Part shown: one piece after another, positions 6,374 to 13,639 of the stretch
Layout of the letters: each line of letters opens with the position of its first letter
How positions within the stretch are numbered: position 1 is the stretch's first letter
Source: Patescibacteria group bacterium
GTDB lineage: Bacteria > Patescibacteriota > Patescibacteriia > XYB2-FULL-38-15
Direction of reading: 5' to 3'
Assembly (NCBI GenBank): GCA_018818855.1
Contig: JAHIRI010000029.1
Span: forward strand, 1-16,544
Length of the DNA: 16,544 nt
Made by a program: the position numbers and the translations under genes
The notes under the pieces: model-generated
What the model was told of the DNA's origin: nothing
Databases searched by the model: none
Seen by the model: only the letters and a program-made list of their open reading frames with translations

Positions 6374-7975
6374 ATGTCTTCAAAAATATTATCCGCGGCG
6401 ATTGTCGGGTTGGATGCCGAGCTTGTAGAAGTTGAAGCCGACATTTCTCCGGGGCTAAGTCATTTTACAATCGTCGGCTTGCCGGACATGGCCGTGCAGG
6501 AATCGCGTGAACGAGTGCGGGCGGCGATAAAGAACAGTGATTTGCCGTTTCCGAGAACGCGCGTTACGGTAAATCTCGCTCCGGCGGATTTAAAAAAAGA
6601 AGGTCCGTCTTATGATCTACCCATTGCCGTCGCAATTCTTTTGGCTTCAAAATTTTTAATACTGCCCCCAAAAACGGAGGAGAGCAAGATAAAAAATTTA
6701 GAAATTTTGCCGGAGAAGAAAGTTGTAGAGAATCTTCTTTGTCCCGACGCGCTTTTTGTCGGAGAGTTGGCGCTGGATGGAATTTTGCGGCCGGTGAACG
6801 GAATTTTGGCCGTTGCCGCCGCCGCCCGAGCGCGTGGGATAAAAATTTTGTATGTTCCCGAAACTAACGCCCGTGAAGCCAGCTTGATTGAAAATTTAGA
6901 AATTATTCCCGTAAAAAATATTTTTCAATTGGCGGCTCATTTGGCGGGAAAAAATTTAATCGCACCGTTTTCCTGCGAAGAACCTTTTGATTTTGGGAAT
7001 ACTATTTCAGCTGATGAAGAAAATTTTGATATGGCCTTTGTGCGCGGCCAGGAGTATGCAAAACGCGCCCTGGAAATTGTCGCTGCCGGCGGGCATAACC
7101 TCTTAATGTCCGGTCCGCCGGGTTCGGGGAAAACTTTACTTTCAAAAACTTTGCCGTCAATTTTGCCCGCGCTTACAATTGATGAAGCGTTGGAAGTGAC
7201 GAGAGTTTATTCTGTAGCCGGGCTTCTGCCGCCGGATTTGCCGCTTATGATTCGTCGGCCGTTTCGGAGTCCGCATCACACTGCTTCGAATGTTTCTCTT
7301 GTGGGCGGCGGGACTTGGCCGCGGCCAGGGGAGGTAAGCTTGTCTCATCGCGGCATTTTATTTTTGGACGAACTTCCTGAGTTTAATCGTGCTGTACTCG
7401 AAAGTTTGCGTCAGCCGCTTGAAGATGGCGTCGTGACAATTTCCCGCGCTTCTGGCAGTTTACAATTTCCCGCAAAATTTATTTTGGTCGCGGCGCGCAA
7501 TCCTTGTCCCTGCGGTTTTAATACTGATCCGGAAAAATTTTGCACTTGTTCGCCATCAACAATTTTACGATATCAGAAAAAAATTTCCGGGCCGCTTTTG
7601 GACAGAATTGATTTGCACATTGAAGTACCGCGGGTAAAGTTTGAAAAGTTAGCCGAGACAGAGGTCGCGGAAAGTTCGGCGGAAATTAAAAAACGTGCAG
7701 AACGGGCACGTAGTTTACAGAGAGAAAGGTATAAAGGTTATAAAGTTTTAACCAATGCCGAGCTGCCGTCAAAACTAATTAAAGATTTTTGTCAGATTGA
7801 CGGGCCGAGTCAGGAATTTTTAAAAAACGCAGTGACGCAGATGCGTTTGTCGGCTCGGGCTTATTATCGTTTGTTAAAAATTTCAAGAACCATTGCCGAT
7901 CTTTCCGGCGAAGAAAAAATTTTATTGCCGCATGTGGCTGAAGCGCTCCAATATCGGGCCAAGGCGGCAGAGTAA
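6374..7975 (+). CDS. comM: YifB/ComM family AAA+ ATPase (Mg-chelatase-like)
   Basis: A 533-residue ComM homologue. The N-terminal domain (about 1-190) has IVGLDAELVEVEADISPGLSH and the conserved IVGLPDMAVQESRERVRAAI. The AAA+ domain has the Walker A GPPGSGKT at residues 247-254 and the Walker B ILFLDE with D332 and E333. It also holds RPFRSPHHTAS, the cysteine group ARNPCPCGF, and LLDRIDLHIEV. The C-terminal helical domain ends in RAYYRLLKISRTIADLSG. ComM is a hexameric helicase that helps branch migration during uptake of DNA in natural transformation, and is not a real magnesium chelatase. At about residues 96-125 there is an extra charged stretch (PPKTEESKIKNLEILPEKK) that makes it longer than the roughly 506-residue enterobacterial form. 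Last gene of the operon. Confidence 0.96.
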   Translation: MSSKILSAAIVGLDAELVEVEADISPGLSHFTIVGLPDMAVQESRERVRAAIKNSDLPFPRTRVTVNLAPADLKKEGPSYDLPIAVAILLASKFLILPPKTEESKIKNLEILPEKKVVENLLCPDALFVGELALDGILRPVNGILAVAAAARARGIKILYVPETNAREASLIENLEIIPVKNIFQLAAHLAGKNLIAPFSCEEPFDFGNTISADEENFDMAFVRGQEYAKRALEIVAAGGHNLLMSGPPGSGKTLLSKTLPSILPALTIDEALEVTRVYSVAGLLPPDLPLMIRRPFRSPHHTASNVSLVGGGTWPRPGEVSLSHRGILFLDELPEFNRAVLESLRQPLEDGVVTISRASGSLQFPAKFILVAARNPCPCGFNTDPEKFCTCSPSTILRYQKKISGPLLDRIDLHIEVPRVKFEKLAETEVAESSAEIKKRAERARSLQRERYKGYKVLTNAELPSKLIKDFCQIDGPSQEFLKNAVTQMRLSARAYYRLLKISRTIADLSGEEKILLPHVAEALQYRAKAAE

Positions 7976-8010
7976 AATTAATAATTAACAAGTAACAATT
8001 GGCAATTAAC

Positions 8011-8047
8011 AAAAGGACAGTTTTTATTTTTGAGAGACTGTCCTTTT
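8011..8047. terminator. Bidirectional terminator between convergent comM and the M23 gene
   Basis: AAAAGGACAGT at 8011-8021 and ACTGTCCTTTT at 8037-8047 form a perfect 11-base stem with a 15-base loop. The T-runs on both strands suit termination of comM transcripts (plus) and peptidase transcripts (minus), whose stop codons lie 36 and 10 bases away. Confidence 0.85.
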
Positions 8048-8056
8048 AAGGATTAT

Positions 8057-9421
8057 TTATTTAATGTAATTCAGGGGGTTATAAAATTTTCCGTTGATTC
8101 TGACTTCAAAATGTAAATGTGGTCCAGTGGATCGTCCGGTAGAACCCTCAAGCCCGATTTCTTGGCCTCGCTTAACTGTTTCTCCTGGCTCAACATAAAT
8201 TTTAGTCATGTGGCCATAAAGAGTTACAACTCCTCCGCCGTGATCAATCATAACGTTATGCCCATAACCAGTGTTGATATATTGGACGCGGGTAACAACG
8301 CCGTCATCGGCGGCGCGGATTGAAGTTCCAGCCGGACAGGCAATATCAACACCAGTGTGGCGCCAGCCAAAATATTGGGAAATGCGACTGCAGCCGTTTG
8401 GCCAGAGTAATTTTCCGCCGGTTGGGACAATTGATGATGAAGGAATGTTAACAGTGTTTCTGCTAGCAATGGTGGACTGCGGGATTGGAGCCGGAGGTGG
8501 GACCTTGCCGTCAGGGACAACCAAATATTCACCGATTTTAATATCGCTCGCGTCGGGCAGGGCATTAAAGGATAATATTTTTTCCGACTCAGAACTATAA
8601 TATTTGGCAATCTTGTCTACTGTGTCACCGCTTTTAACTTTATGTAAAACGCCGCTCGTCGGCAAAATCACTAATTTATCTCCGGGGCGGATTGTGCTGC
8701 GGCTCGTTAAATTATTGGACCAGAGGACCGTGTTCACGCTGATGCCAAATTTTTCCGCGATGGTGCCGATAGAGTCGCCTCCTTCAACTTGATATTCAAT
8801 AACTTTGGTTCGAGTGGATTCATTTATGGAAGAAGGCAAGTTTGGATTTAAGAGCGCGCCCTCATCGCCGACCGAGGCAATAGGCAATTCGCCAACAAGA
8901 TCATCAGTCCCTAAATTTGAAGCCAATGAAGTAGTTCCCAGATCTGATCCAAGATAATTTGTTGTTTTAGTTATGCCGGTTGAATCCGCGGTTTCCTGAA
9001 CATAGCCAAGAGATTCATAGTCGCCCTGATAAGAAAGGGCGTAGAGAATTGTTTTTTGGCCAACTTGTTCAGCATTTTCAAGCGAGGCGGCCTTGGCGCT
9101 TAAACTGGAAGCGACAGAGAGTAAAGTTATCAAAGCAATAATCGAGTGCGTGACGTAGCGGCGGGTGAGGGGATAAATAATTTTAACTTTAATCGGCCCA
9201 TAAATTTTATCCCATGATCGGATTTTTATAAAAAGGGCGAATTTATAGATTTTTACCGCAAATGAAAAAAGGACAGTTTTGCTAAACCACGAAAGTGGTT
9301 TTATGACTGTCCAAGTCAGGATAAAAACGATGAGGTTTTTTAGATGTACTAGTCCGTTCAAGAGGCCAACCAAAATCTTGATGCCAGCTTTTTTCAGCAA
9401 GAATAAAGCATTTTGAGCCAT
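8057..9421 (-). CDS. LysM-containing M23 (LytM-type) peptidase, membrane-anchored
   Basis: A 454-residue cell-wall hydrolase. The N-terminal part (about 1-115) is basic and hydrophobic, with one segment near 25-60 and a clear one near 90-110 (SIIALITLLSVASSLSA). Two LysM repeats follow at about 208-252 (VEGGDSIGTIAEKFGIS) and 256-302 (VKSGDTVDKIAKYY), which bind peptidoglycan. The C-terminal M23 domain has zinc ligands H355 and D359 (HTGVD) and H437, with H435 in the HLHFE motif, so the metal site looks intact. It would cut peptide cross-links in peptidoglycan. The ATG at 9421 is preferred over an in-frame TTG at 9466, because a TTGACT/TATACT promoter occupies that space and would start the transcript near 9431. 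It faces comM and is probably transcribed alone. Confidence 0.93.
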   Translation of the reverse strand: MAQNALFLLKKAGIKILVGLLNGLVHLKNLIVFILTWTVIKPLSWFSKTVLFSFAVKIYKFALFIKIRSWDKIYGPIKVKIIYPLTRRYVTHSIIALITLLSVASSLSAKAASLENAEQVGQKTILYALSYQGDYESLGYVQETADSTGITKTTNYLGSDLGTTSLASNLGTDDLVGELPIASVGDEGALLNPNLPSSINESTRTKVIEYQVEGGDSIGTIAEKFGISVNTVLWSNNLTSRSTIRPGDKLVILPTSGVLHKVKSGDTVDKIAKYYSSESEKILSFNALPDASDIKIGEYLVVPDGKVPPPAPIPQSTIASRNTVNIPSSSIVPTGGKLLWPNGCSRISQYFGWRHTGVDIACPAGTSIRAADDGVVTRVQYINTGYGHNVMIDHGGGVVTLYGHMTKIYVEPGETVKRGQEIGLEGSTGRSTGPHLHFEVRINGKFYNPLNYIK

Positions 9422-9437
9422 AGATAATTCAATTGTA

Positions 9438-9466
9438 AGTATATCAGAAAGGGGGCTGGGAGTCAA
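9438..9466 (-). promoter_or_regulatory. Promoter of the M23 peptidase gene
   Basis: On the minus strand TTGACT (9466-9461) and TATACT (9443-9438) are 17 bases apart. The expected start near 9431 leaves only about 10 bases before the ATG at 9421. Confidence 0.7.
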
Positions 9467-9473
9467 CCTTGGG

Positions 9474-9502
9474 TTGACAAACGGGCGAAAATGTGTTACT
9501 AT
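9474..9502 (+). promoter_or_regulatory. Promoter of the first G+C-rich gene, back to back with the M23 promoter
   Basis: TTGACA at 9474-9479 and TACTAT at 9497-9502 with a 17-base spacer. Expected start near 9509, giving a leader of about 240 nt before the start at 9750. Its -35 box and that of the opposite promoter form the inverted repeat GTCAACC-TTG-GGTTGAC at 9462-9478. Confidence 0.7.
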
Positions 9503-9554
9503 GAATTGTTAGTAAATTAAGTTTATTCGCGGCCTTATTTTGGTCTTATTATTC

Positions 9555-9617
9555 TTCGAGCGGAGCGAAGCGAAGTCGAGAAGCGGTTCTCGACTCGGAC
9601 TAAAGTCCTCACTCGAA
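9555..9617. repeat. Nested palindromic element in the leader of the G+C-rich gene
   Basis: Outer arms TTCGAG (9555-9560) and CTCGAA (9612-9617) enclose inner arms AGTCGAGAA (9574-9582) and TTCTCGACT (9587-9595) around GCGG. The left half also holds a short GCGAA/GCGGAGCGAAGCG tandem. It looks like a dispersed intergenic palindrome; other copies cannot be checked within this window. It could act as a leader structure instead. Confidence 0.55.
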
Positions 9618-9749
9618 CGATAAAGAATCAAAACAAGGCTGGGAATGGTTTCCCGGCTGGTCTTGCCTTCCGGCGAATCGGGCTTGGTGAGGGCAATGGT
9701 GTTCCTTACTCTGTCTGAACTACCGGTTGGCGAGGGAGGAGAAGAGAAG

Positions 9750-10394
9750 ATGGCAAGGGCGTCGTCGGCACAACTCATGGAACTCGGCTACCGGATCCAG
9801 CGCGGGCAGATTCCTACGTGGAAGATTCCGGCCGTGTTCGGGATCGTCGAGGCGGATCCGCTCGGCAAGTACCTGCGGCTCGTGGAGGAAGCCCGGAAGG
9901 GGGCGATCTCGGCCGAGCAGGTGCAGGCGCTGATCGAGGGGGAGGACGAGGAGCTCGGCATCTTCAAGGTGACCGTGGACTATGACCTCTCATCGGAGCA
10001 GATCATCATCGCTGGTTGCTACAAATGGGTGCACTCGTCCATTGAAGCTGATTGCTTCTCGGTTTCGGGTGAGGGTGAGGTGGAACGTGAATTCATCCTT
10101 GCCCATCTGAACAAGGTGGTCTCGACAGACGTCGCTCTCGCGAAACTCAGCTGCCGTGGACTTCGTCCGGCCAAAATCGAAGAACTTCTGGCTTTGGGTG
10201 CTAGCCGCCCCGAGCTTCAAGAGAAGTTTCCTATTGTGGCCCCTGGTTCCTGCTTTGTGCTCGGCTACGGCCCCCGCGACTTTGTCGACTTGTGCTTTTC
10301 TGGCACTGGGCGCATCCTGAGCTTCTACTCGGCTGACAAAAGAAACTGGGGAAAAGACTACCGATACTTGGCTGTCCGCAAGGACGCCGCGTAG
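9750..10394 (+). CDS. Hypothetical protein, G+C-rich orphan gene
   Basis: The start at 9750 is chosen because GGAGGA at 9735-9740 is a strong Shine-Dalgarno 9 bases upstream; in-frame ATGs at 9645, 9681 and 9696 lack one. The 214-residue product begins MARASSAQLMELGYRIQRGQ. A helical N-terminal half carries IPTWKIPAVFGIVEAD, LVEEARKGAISAEQVQALIE and a beta-rich FKVTVDYDLSSEQIIIAGCYKWV segment. The end, SFYSADKRNWGKDYRYLAVRK, resembles from memory the C-terminus of small G+C-rich hypothetical proteins scattered through Patescibacteria genomes; I cannot confirm this. There is no signal peptide, TM segment or catalytic motif. Codons ending in G or C dominate; bases 9841-9900 hold 41 G+C of 60, far above neighbouring genes, suggesting separate ancestry or unusual selection. 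It has its own promoter and 3' hairpins. Confidence 0.72.
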   Translation: MARASSAQLMELGYRIQRGQIPTWKIPAVFGIVEADPLGKYLRLVEEARKGAISAEQVQALIEGEDEELGIFKVTVDYDLSSEQIIIAGCYKWVHSSIEADCFSVSGEGEVEREFILAHLNKVVSTDVALAKLSCRGLRPAKIEELLALGASRPELQEKFPIVAPGSCFVLGYGPRDFVDLCFSGTGRILSFYSADKRNWGKDYRYLAVRKDAA

Positions 10395-10406
10395 TTCGAA
10401 CTTCAT

Positions 10407-10440
10407 CCCGATTATCTCGGTGTAAGCCGAGAGAGTCGGG
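10407..10440 (+). other. First of two 3' hairpins after the G+C-rich gene
   Basis: CCCGA (10407-10411) pairs with TCGGG (10436-10440), and CTCGG (10416-10420) with CCGAG (10427-10431), with a TTAT/AGAG internal loop. No T-run follows, so it is probably a 3' UTR structure upstream of the true terminator. Confidence 0.6.
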
Positions 10441-10453
10441 TGGAACGGACTTC

Positions 10454-10493
10454 GACTCCCACAAGGTGTAACAACTTTGCGGGAGTCTTTTTT
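10454..10493 (+). terminator. Intrinsic terminator after the first G+C-rich gene
   Basis: GACTCCC (10454-10460) pairs with GGGAGTC (10481-10487), with further partial pairing inside, and is followed by six T (10488-10493). Confidence 0.85.
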
Positions 10494-10506
10494 ATTTGTT
10501 TTAGCA

Positions 10507-10575
10507 TGTCATCCTCGGGCTTGACCCGGGGATCCAGTGAATTATTTATGGATTCCCGCTTTCGCGGGAATGACA
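10507..10575. repeat. 69-base imperfect palindromic intergenic repeat
   Basis: The ends TGTCAT (10507) and ATGACA (10575) bound two arms. The left arm carries CTCGGGCTTGACCCGGGGA and the right carries TTCCCGCTTTCGCGGGAA; each arm is itself a hairpin. GATCCA/TGGATT flank the A+T-rich centre. Elements of this form (TGTCAT...CCCGCGAAAGCGGG...ATGACA) are common dispersed intergenic palindromes in many bacteria, with no encoded protein. Copy number in this genome is unknown. Confidence 0.7.
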
Positions 10576-10664
10576 GAGTAGGGGTTGGGTTTTTACTCTT
10601 TACAATTTAACGATTTTAATGTAAATTTAATGAAGTAATTAAAGATTAATTTTTAAGAAAAACT

Positions 10665-12686
10665 ATGTTGACCTCTTTGTTTTTTGCTCTAGGCGCGGCG
10701 ATTTTGGCCATCGTTTTTGGGTTTATTCTCATGCGATGGATTTTAAAACTTCCGACCGGAGATGAAAAAATGCAATCAATTGCCAAGGCTATTCAAGAAG
10801 GAGCCAAGGCATATTTGAACCGGCAGTACAAGACCGTGGCGATTGTCGCGGCCGTATTATTTGTTCTGCTGCTCTTCCTCGGAATTTACGCCTCGCTCGG
10901 ATTTTTGGTCGGCGCGGCGGCTTCGGCTCTGGCCGGCTACCTTGGGATGTATATTTCTGTGCGGGCAAATGTCCGGACAACCGAGGCGGCAAAGAGCGGT
11001 TTGAAAAATGCCCTGAACGTCGCTTTCCGCGGCGGCACAGTGACTGGCATGCTTGTTGTTGGTTTGGCGCTTTTGTCTGTGACGGGATTTTTCATGTTGC
11101 TAGTTTATGGATTTAAGCAAGATGCGGCTGACGCGGTTAAGGCTTTGATTGGTTTGGGATTTGGCGGTTCGTTAATTTCAGTGTTTGCTCGTTTGGGTGG
11201 AGGAATTTATACCAAGGGCGCTGACGTCGGTGCTGATTTAGTTGGAAAAGTTGAAGCCGGCATTCCGGAAGACGATCCAAGAAATCCGGCGGTGATTGCT
11301 GATAATGTTGGTGATAATGTTGGCGACTGCGCGGGCATGGCTGCGGACTTGTTTGAAACTTACGCGGTTTCGGCGATTGCAGCGATGTTGCTCGGCACGC
11401 TTCTTTTGCCAGATTTTCAGAATGCTTTGATTTATCCGTTGGTTCTTGGCGGAGTTTCCATTTTTTGCTCAATCATTGGAACCTTTTTTGTCCGTCTTGG
11501 AAAAAAGCAGGCGATCATGGGCGCACTTTACAAAGGACTTGTCGCGAGCGCGGTTTTGGCGGCGGCGGCCTTTTATCCGATTACCGCTTGGTTAATGAAA
11601 GGCAATGGATCGTTTGAAGTTTGGAAACTATATGTCGTGTCGCTCGTCGGTATTGTTATAACTTTTGGCATGATGGCCATTACCGAATATTACACTTCAA
11701 AAAAATATCGGCCGGTGCAGGAAATTGCTAAAGCTTCAACGACCGGACACGGGACAAACATCATTACCGGTCTTGCGATGTCTATGGAATCAACGGCCAT
11801 GCCGGTCCTTTTGATTGTCGCAGGAATTTTATTTTCATTTTGGTTCGCGGGAATTTATGGTGTGGCGATTGCAGTTATGACAATGTTGTCAATGACCGGA
11901 ATTATTGTGGCGATTGATGCCTTTGGTCCAATTACTGACAACGCCGGCGGCATTGCGGAAATGGCCGGACTTCCAAAAGAAGTTCGTGATATAACTGATC
12001 CGCTTGATGCGGTTGGCAATACGACCAAAGCCGTGACTAAGGCCTATGCCATTGCTTCGGCCGGATTGGCGGCGCTTGTGCTTTTTGCTTCTTATGTCCA
12101 CGAAATAACGGCACTCGGATTTAAAGATAGTGTTTTTGATTTATCTGACCCAAAAATTATTGCCGGATTATTTATCGGCGGTTTACTCCCATATTTATTT
12201 GGCTCAATGGCAATGAGAGCGGTTGGCATAGCCGGCGGAAAAGTGGTTGATGAAGTTCGACGTCAGTGGAAAGAAATTCCTGGTCTGATGGAAGGGACAG
12301 CTAAGGCCGATTATGCAGCTTGCGTGGACATCGTTACAAAATCAGCAATTCACCAGATGATTGTTCCGGCGCTTTTGCCGGTTGTCGCGCCGATTTTAGT
12401 TGGTTTGCTTTTAGGACCAAAAGCTTTGGGGGGATTATTGGTCGGCAGTATTGTGACAGGTATCTTTGTCGGCATCTCCATGACATCAGGCGGCGCGGCT
12501 TGGGATAATTCCAAAAAATTTATTGAAGAAGGAAATTATGGCGGCAAGGGTTCTTTTGCCCATCAGGCGGCGGTGACTGGCGATACGGTCGGCGATCCTT
12601 ACAAAGATACGGCCGGACCGGCAATCAATCCGATGATTAAAGTTCTGAATATTGTTGCGCTTTTGATTATTGGATTTTTGATTTAG
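10665..12686 (+). CDS. hppA: Membrane-bound pyrophosphatase, K+-independent H+-pumping type
   Basis: A 673-residue integral membrane protein, hydrophobic throughout and consistent with the roughly 16 TM helices of the family. It couples hydrolysis of pyrophosphate to ion transport across the cytoplasmic membrane. The pyrophosphate site is complete: GGGIYTKGADVGADLVGKVE from G178 and DNVGDNVGDCAG from D213, plus the later D-rich loops (DAFGPITDNAGGIAEMAG and DTVGDPYKDTAGPAINP). In GNTTKAVT the lysine K455 and threonine T458 stand where K+-dependent enzymes have alanine and glycine, which marks the K+-independent class, usually H+ pumps. The ATG follows AAGAAAAACT, with no real Shine-Dalgarno. 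It sits between two G+C-rich orphan genes and appears to be a single-gene unit. Likely role: extra proton motive force in an energy-poor cell. Confidence 0.97.
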   Translation: MLTSLFFALGAAILAIVFGFILMRWILKLPTGDEKMQSIAKAIQEGAKAYLNRQYKTVAIVAAVLFVLLLFLGIYASLGFLVGAAASALAGYLGMYISVRANVRTTEAAKSGLKNALNVAFRGGTVTGMLVVGLALLSVTGFFMLLVYGFKQDAADAVKALIGLGFGGSLISVFARLGGGIYTKGADVGADLVGKVEAGIPEDDPRNPAVIADNVGDNVGDCAGMAADLFETYAVSAIAAMLLGTLLLPDFQNALIYPLVLGGVSIFCSIIGTFFVRLGKKQAIMGALYKGLVASAVLAAAAFYPITAWLMKGNGSFEVWKLYVVSLVGIVITFGMMAITEYYTSKKYRPVQEIAKASTTGHGTNIITGLAMSMESTAMPVLLIVAGILFSFWFAGIYGVAIAVMTMLSMTGIIVAIDAFGPITDNAGGIAEMAGLPKEVRDITDPLDAVGNTTKAVTKAYAIASAGLAALVLFASYVHEITALGFKDSVFDLSDPKIIAGLFIGGLLPYLFGSMAMRAVGIAGGKVVDEVRRQWKEIPGLMEGTAKADYAACVDIVTKSAIHQMIVPALLPVVAPILVGLLLGPKALGGLLVGSIVTGIFVGISMTSGGAAWDNSKKFIEEGNYGGKGSFAHQAAVTGDTVGDPYKDTAGPAINPMIKVLNIVALLIIGFLI

Positions 12687-12732
12687 TGGTTAAAGATGAA
12701 TTCCACCCGTCTTGGCGGCGGCGGGAATTTAG

Positions 12733-12761
12733 TTGACGGATTTTCGGGGATCGTATAGAAT
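12733..12761 (+). promoter_or_regulatory. Promoter upstream of the zinc-ribbon gene
   Basis: TTGACG at 12733-12738 and TAGAAT at 12756-12761 with a 17-base spacer; an alternative -10, TATAGA, overlaps at 12754-12759. Expected start near 12768, giving a leader of about 220 nt interrupted by a terminator-like hairpin. Confidence 0.6.
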
Positions 12762-12857
12762 ATTTTTATATGATAGTTGAGAAGATTTCTATTTTGATTA
12801 GCATTATTACTGGCCCAAGGCGGTCGAGGCGTTTTTAATCTTTCTTAATTAAAAATG

Positions 12858-12890
12858 AACTGGCCGCCAAGTGCGGTCAGTTTTCTTTTT
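12858..12890 (+). terminator. Terminator-like hairpin inside the leader of the zinc-ribbon gene
   Basis: AACTGGCCGC (12858-12867) pairs with GCGGTCAGTT (12873-12882; one G-U) across CAAGT, followed by a T-rich stretch to 12890. It lies between the 12733 promoter and the gene start, so it is either an attenuator or the end of a separate RNA of about 120 nt. An upstream near-copy (ACTGGCC ... GGCGGTC, about 12810-12827) could compete for the CCGCC arm. Confidence 0.7.
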
Positions 12891-12910
12891 AAAAGAGGAG
12901 AGTTTTCTTT

Positions 12911-12946
12911 CCAAAATAGTCGCGAATAATTTCGCCGTTATTTTGG
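12911..12946 (+). other. Leader hairpin before the zinc-ribbon gene
   Basis: CCAAAATA (12911-12918) pairs with TATTTTGG (12939-12946) and GCGAA with TTCGC inside. Its right side, TTCGC-N2-TTATTTTGG, recurs as TTCGC-N4-TTATTTTGG at 9526-9543 in the leader of the other G+C-rich gene. Confidence 0.5.
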
Positions 12947-12991
12947 GGAGGGAAATTGGGATGGGCGCAAGAGGCGCCGGGAGGAGGAGAA

Positions 12992-13600
12992 ATGGGAAGA
13001 GAAGACGAGTTGAGGGTTTGCCGGGTGCATGATGACGTAGTGATGACTTTCCGGCCGGATGGATTTCACTGTCCGAAGTGCCAGGAGTTGGCCGCCAACG
13101 AGAACGTGATCGTGGCCGCTTGTCCGCACTGTCACGAGTTGCTGCTCGTGCCCAGGCCTTCGCTTATGGTGCCTGGGCTCAATACCGAAGGGAATTTCCC
13201 GTCGGTGCGGCTCATGTGGTGCCATGAAGATCCGGATCTGTACAACGGGGTACATCTTGCTTATGTCTCGGCCGTGCGCGATCGTTTCGAAAAGCTTTTT
13301 GTGCCTCCCGTTGTAATTGTCCCGGGAAGGCCGGGACCGGTTCTGCGTCTTTCCTGTCCACATTGCCTGAAGGCTTTGCCTGAGGCCGAGAAGACCCCGG
13401 ACTGCCGGCTTTGCGGAGCGAAGGTAGTGACTGTTGATGTGAGGTATCCGCGTGGGCGAGACGGTACGGGGAAGCGCTGGATTTGCACCCGTTTCGGGTG
13501 TTCGGGCGACCATTCCGGCGAGGAACACGACGTCGGTCTTGATGGTAACGTCATGGCCGCGACGGCGAGGGGAGGAGTCTTCGCCGACGGAACGATGTAG
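12992..13600 (+). CDS. Hypothetical double zinc-ribbon protein, G+C-rich orphan gene
   Basis: The 202-residue reading from the ATG at 12992 is chosen because GGGAGGAGGAG ends 3 bases before it; an earlier in-frame ATG-type start at 12956 lacks this. Cysteine pairs appear as C27-x2-C30 with C44-x2-C47 (CPKC, CPHC), and C122-x2-C125 with C138-x2-C141 (CPHC, CRLC). That gives two four-cysteine zinc-ribbon-like sites, with a looser C165/C170 pair and single C10 and C77. Zinc ribbons of this type usually bind nucleic acid or stabilise protein contacts; no enzyme motif is visible. Codon use is strongly G+C-ending (37 of 60 bases at 13081-13140). A longer open frame exists on the opposite strand, but the Shine-Dalgarno, cysteine pairs and 3' terminator favour this one. 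Function unknown. Confidence 0.72.
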   Translation: MGREDELRVCRVHDDVVMTFRPDGFHCPKCQELAANENVIVAACPHCHELLLVPRPSLMVPGLNTEGNFPSVRLMWCHEDPDLYNGVHLAYVSAVRDRFEKLFVPPVVIVPGRPGPVLRLSCPHCLKALPEAEKTPDCRLCGAKVVTVDVRYPRGRDGTGKRWICTRFGCSGDHSGEEHDVGLDGNVMAATARGGVFADGTM

Positions 13601-13639
13601 GAGGGATGACATAGAACACGAACAAGTGAAATAGGTCCA

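Noticed and set aside
9422..9466. TTG start for the M23 peptidase at 9466
   Set aside because: The TTG is part of a TTGACT -35 box, and the predicted transcript begins downstream of it, so it could not be translated.
9990..10464. Minus-strand ORFs over the first G+C-rich gene
   Set aside because: Shadows caused by G+C-rich codons; no start signals and low-complexity translations.
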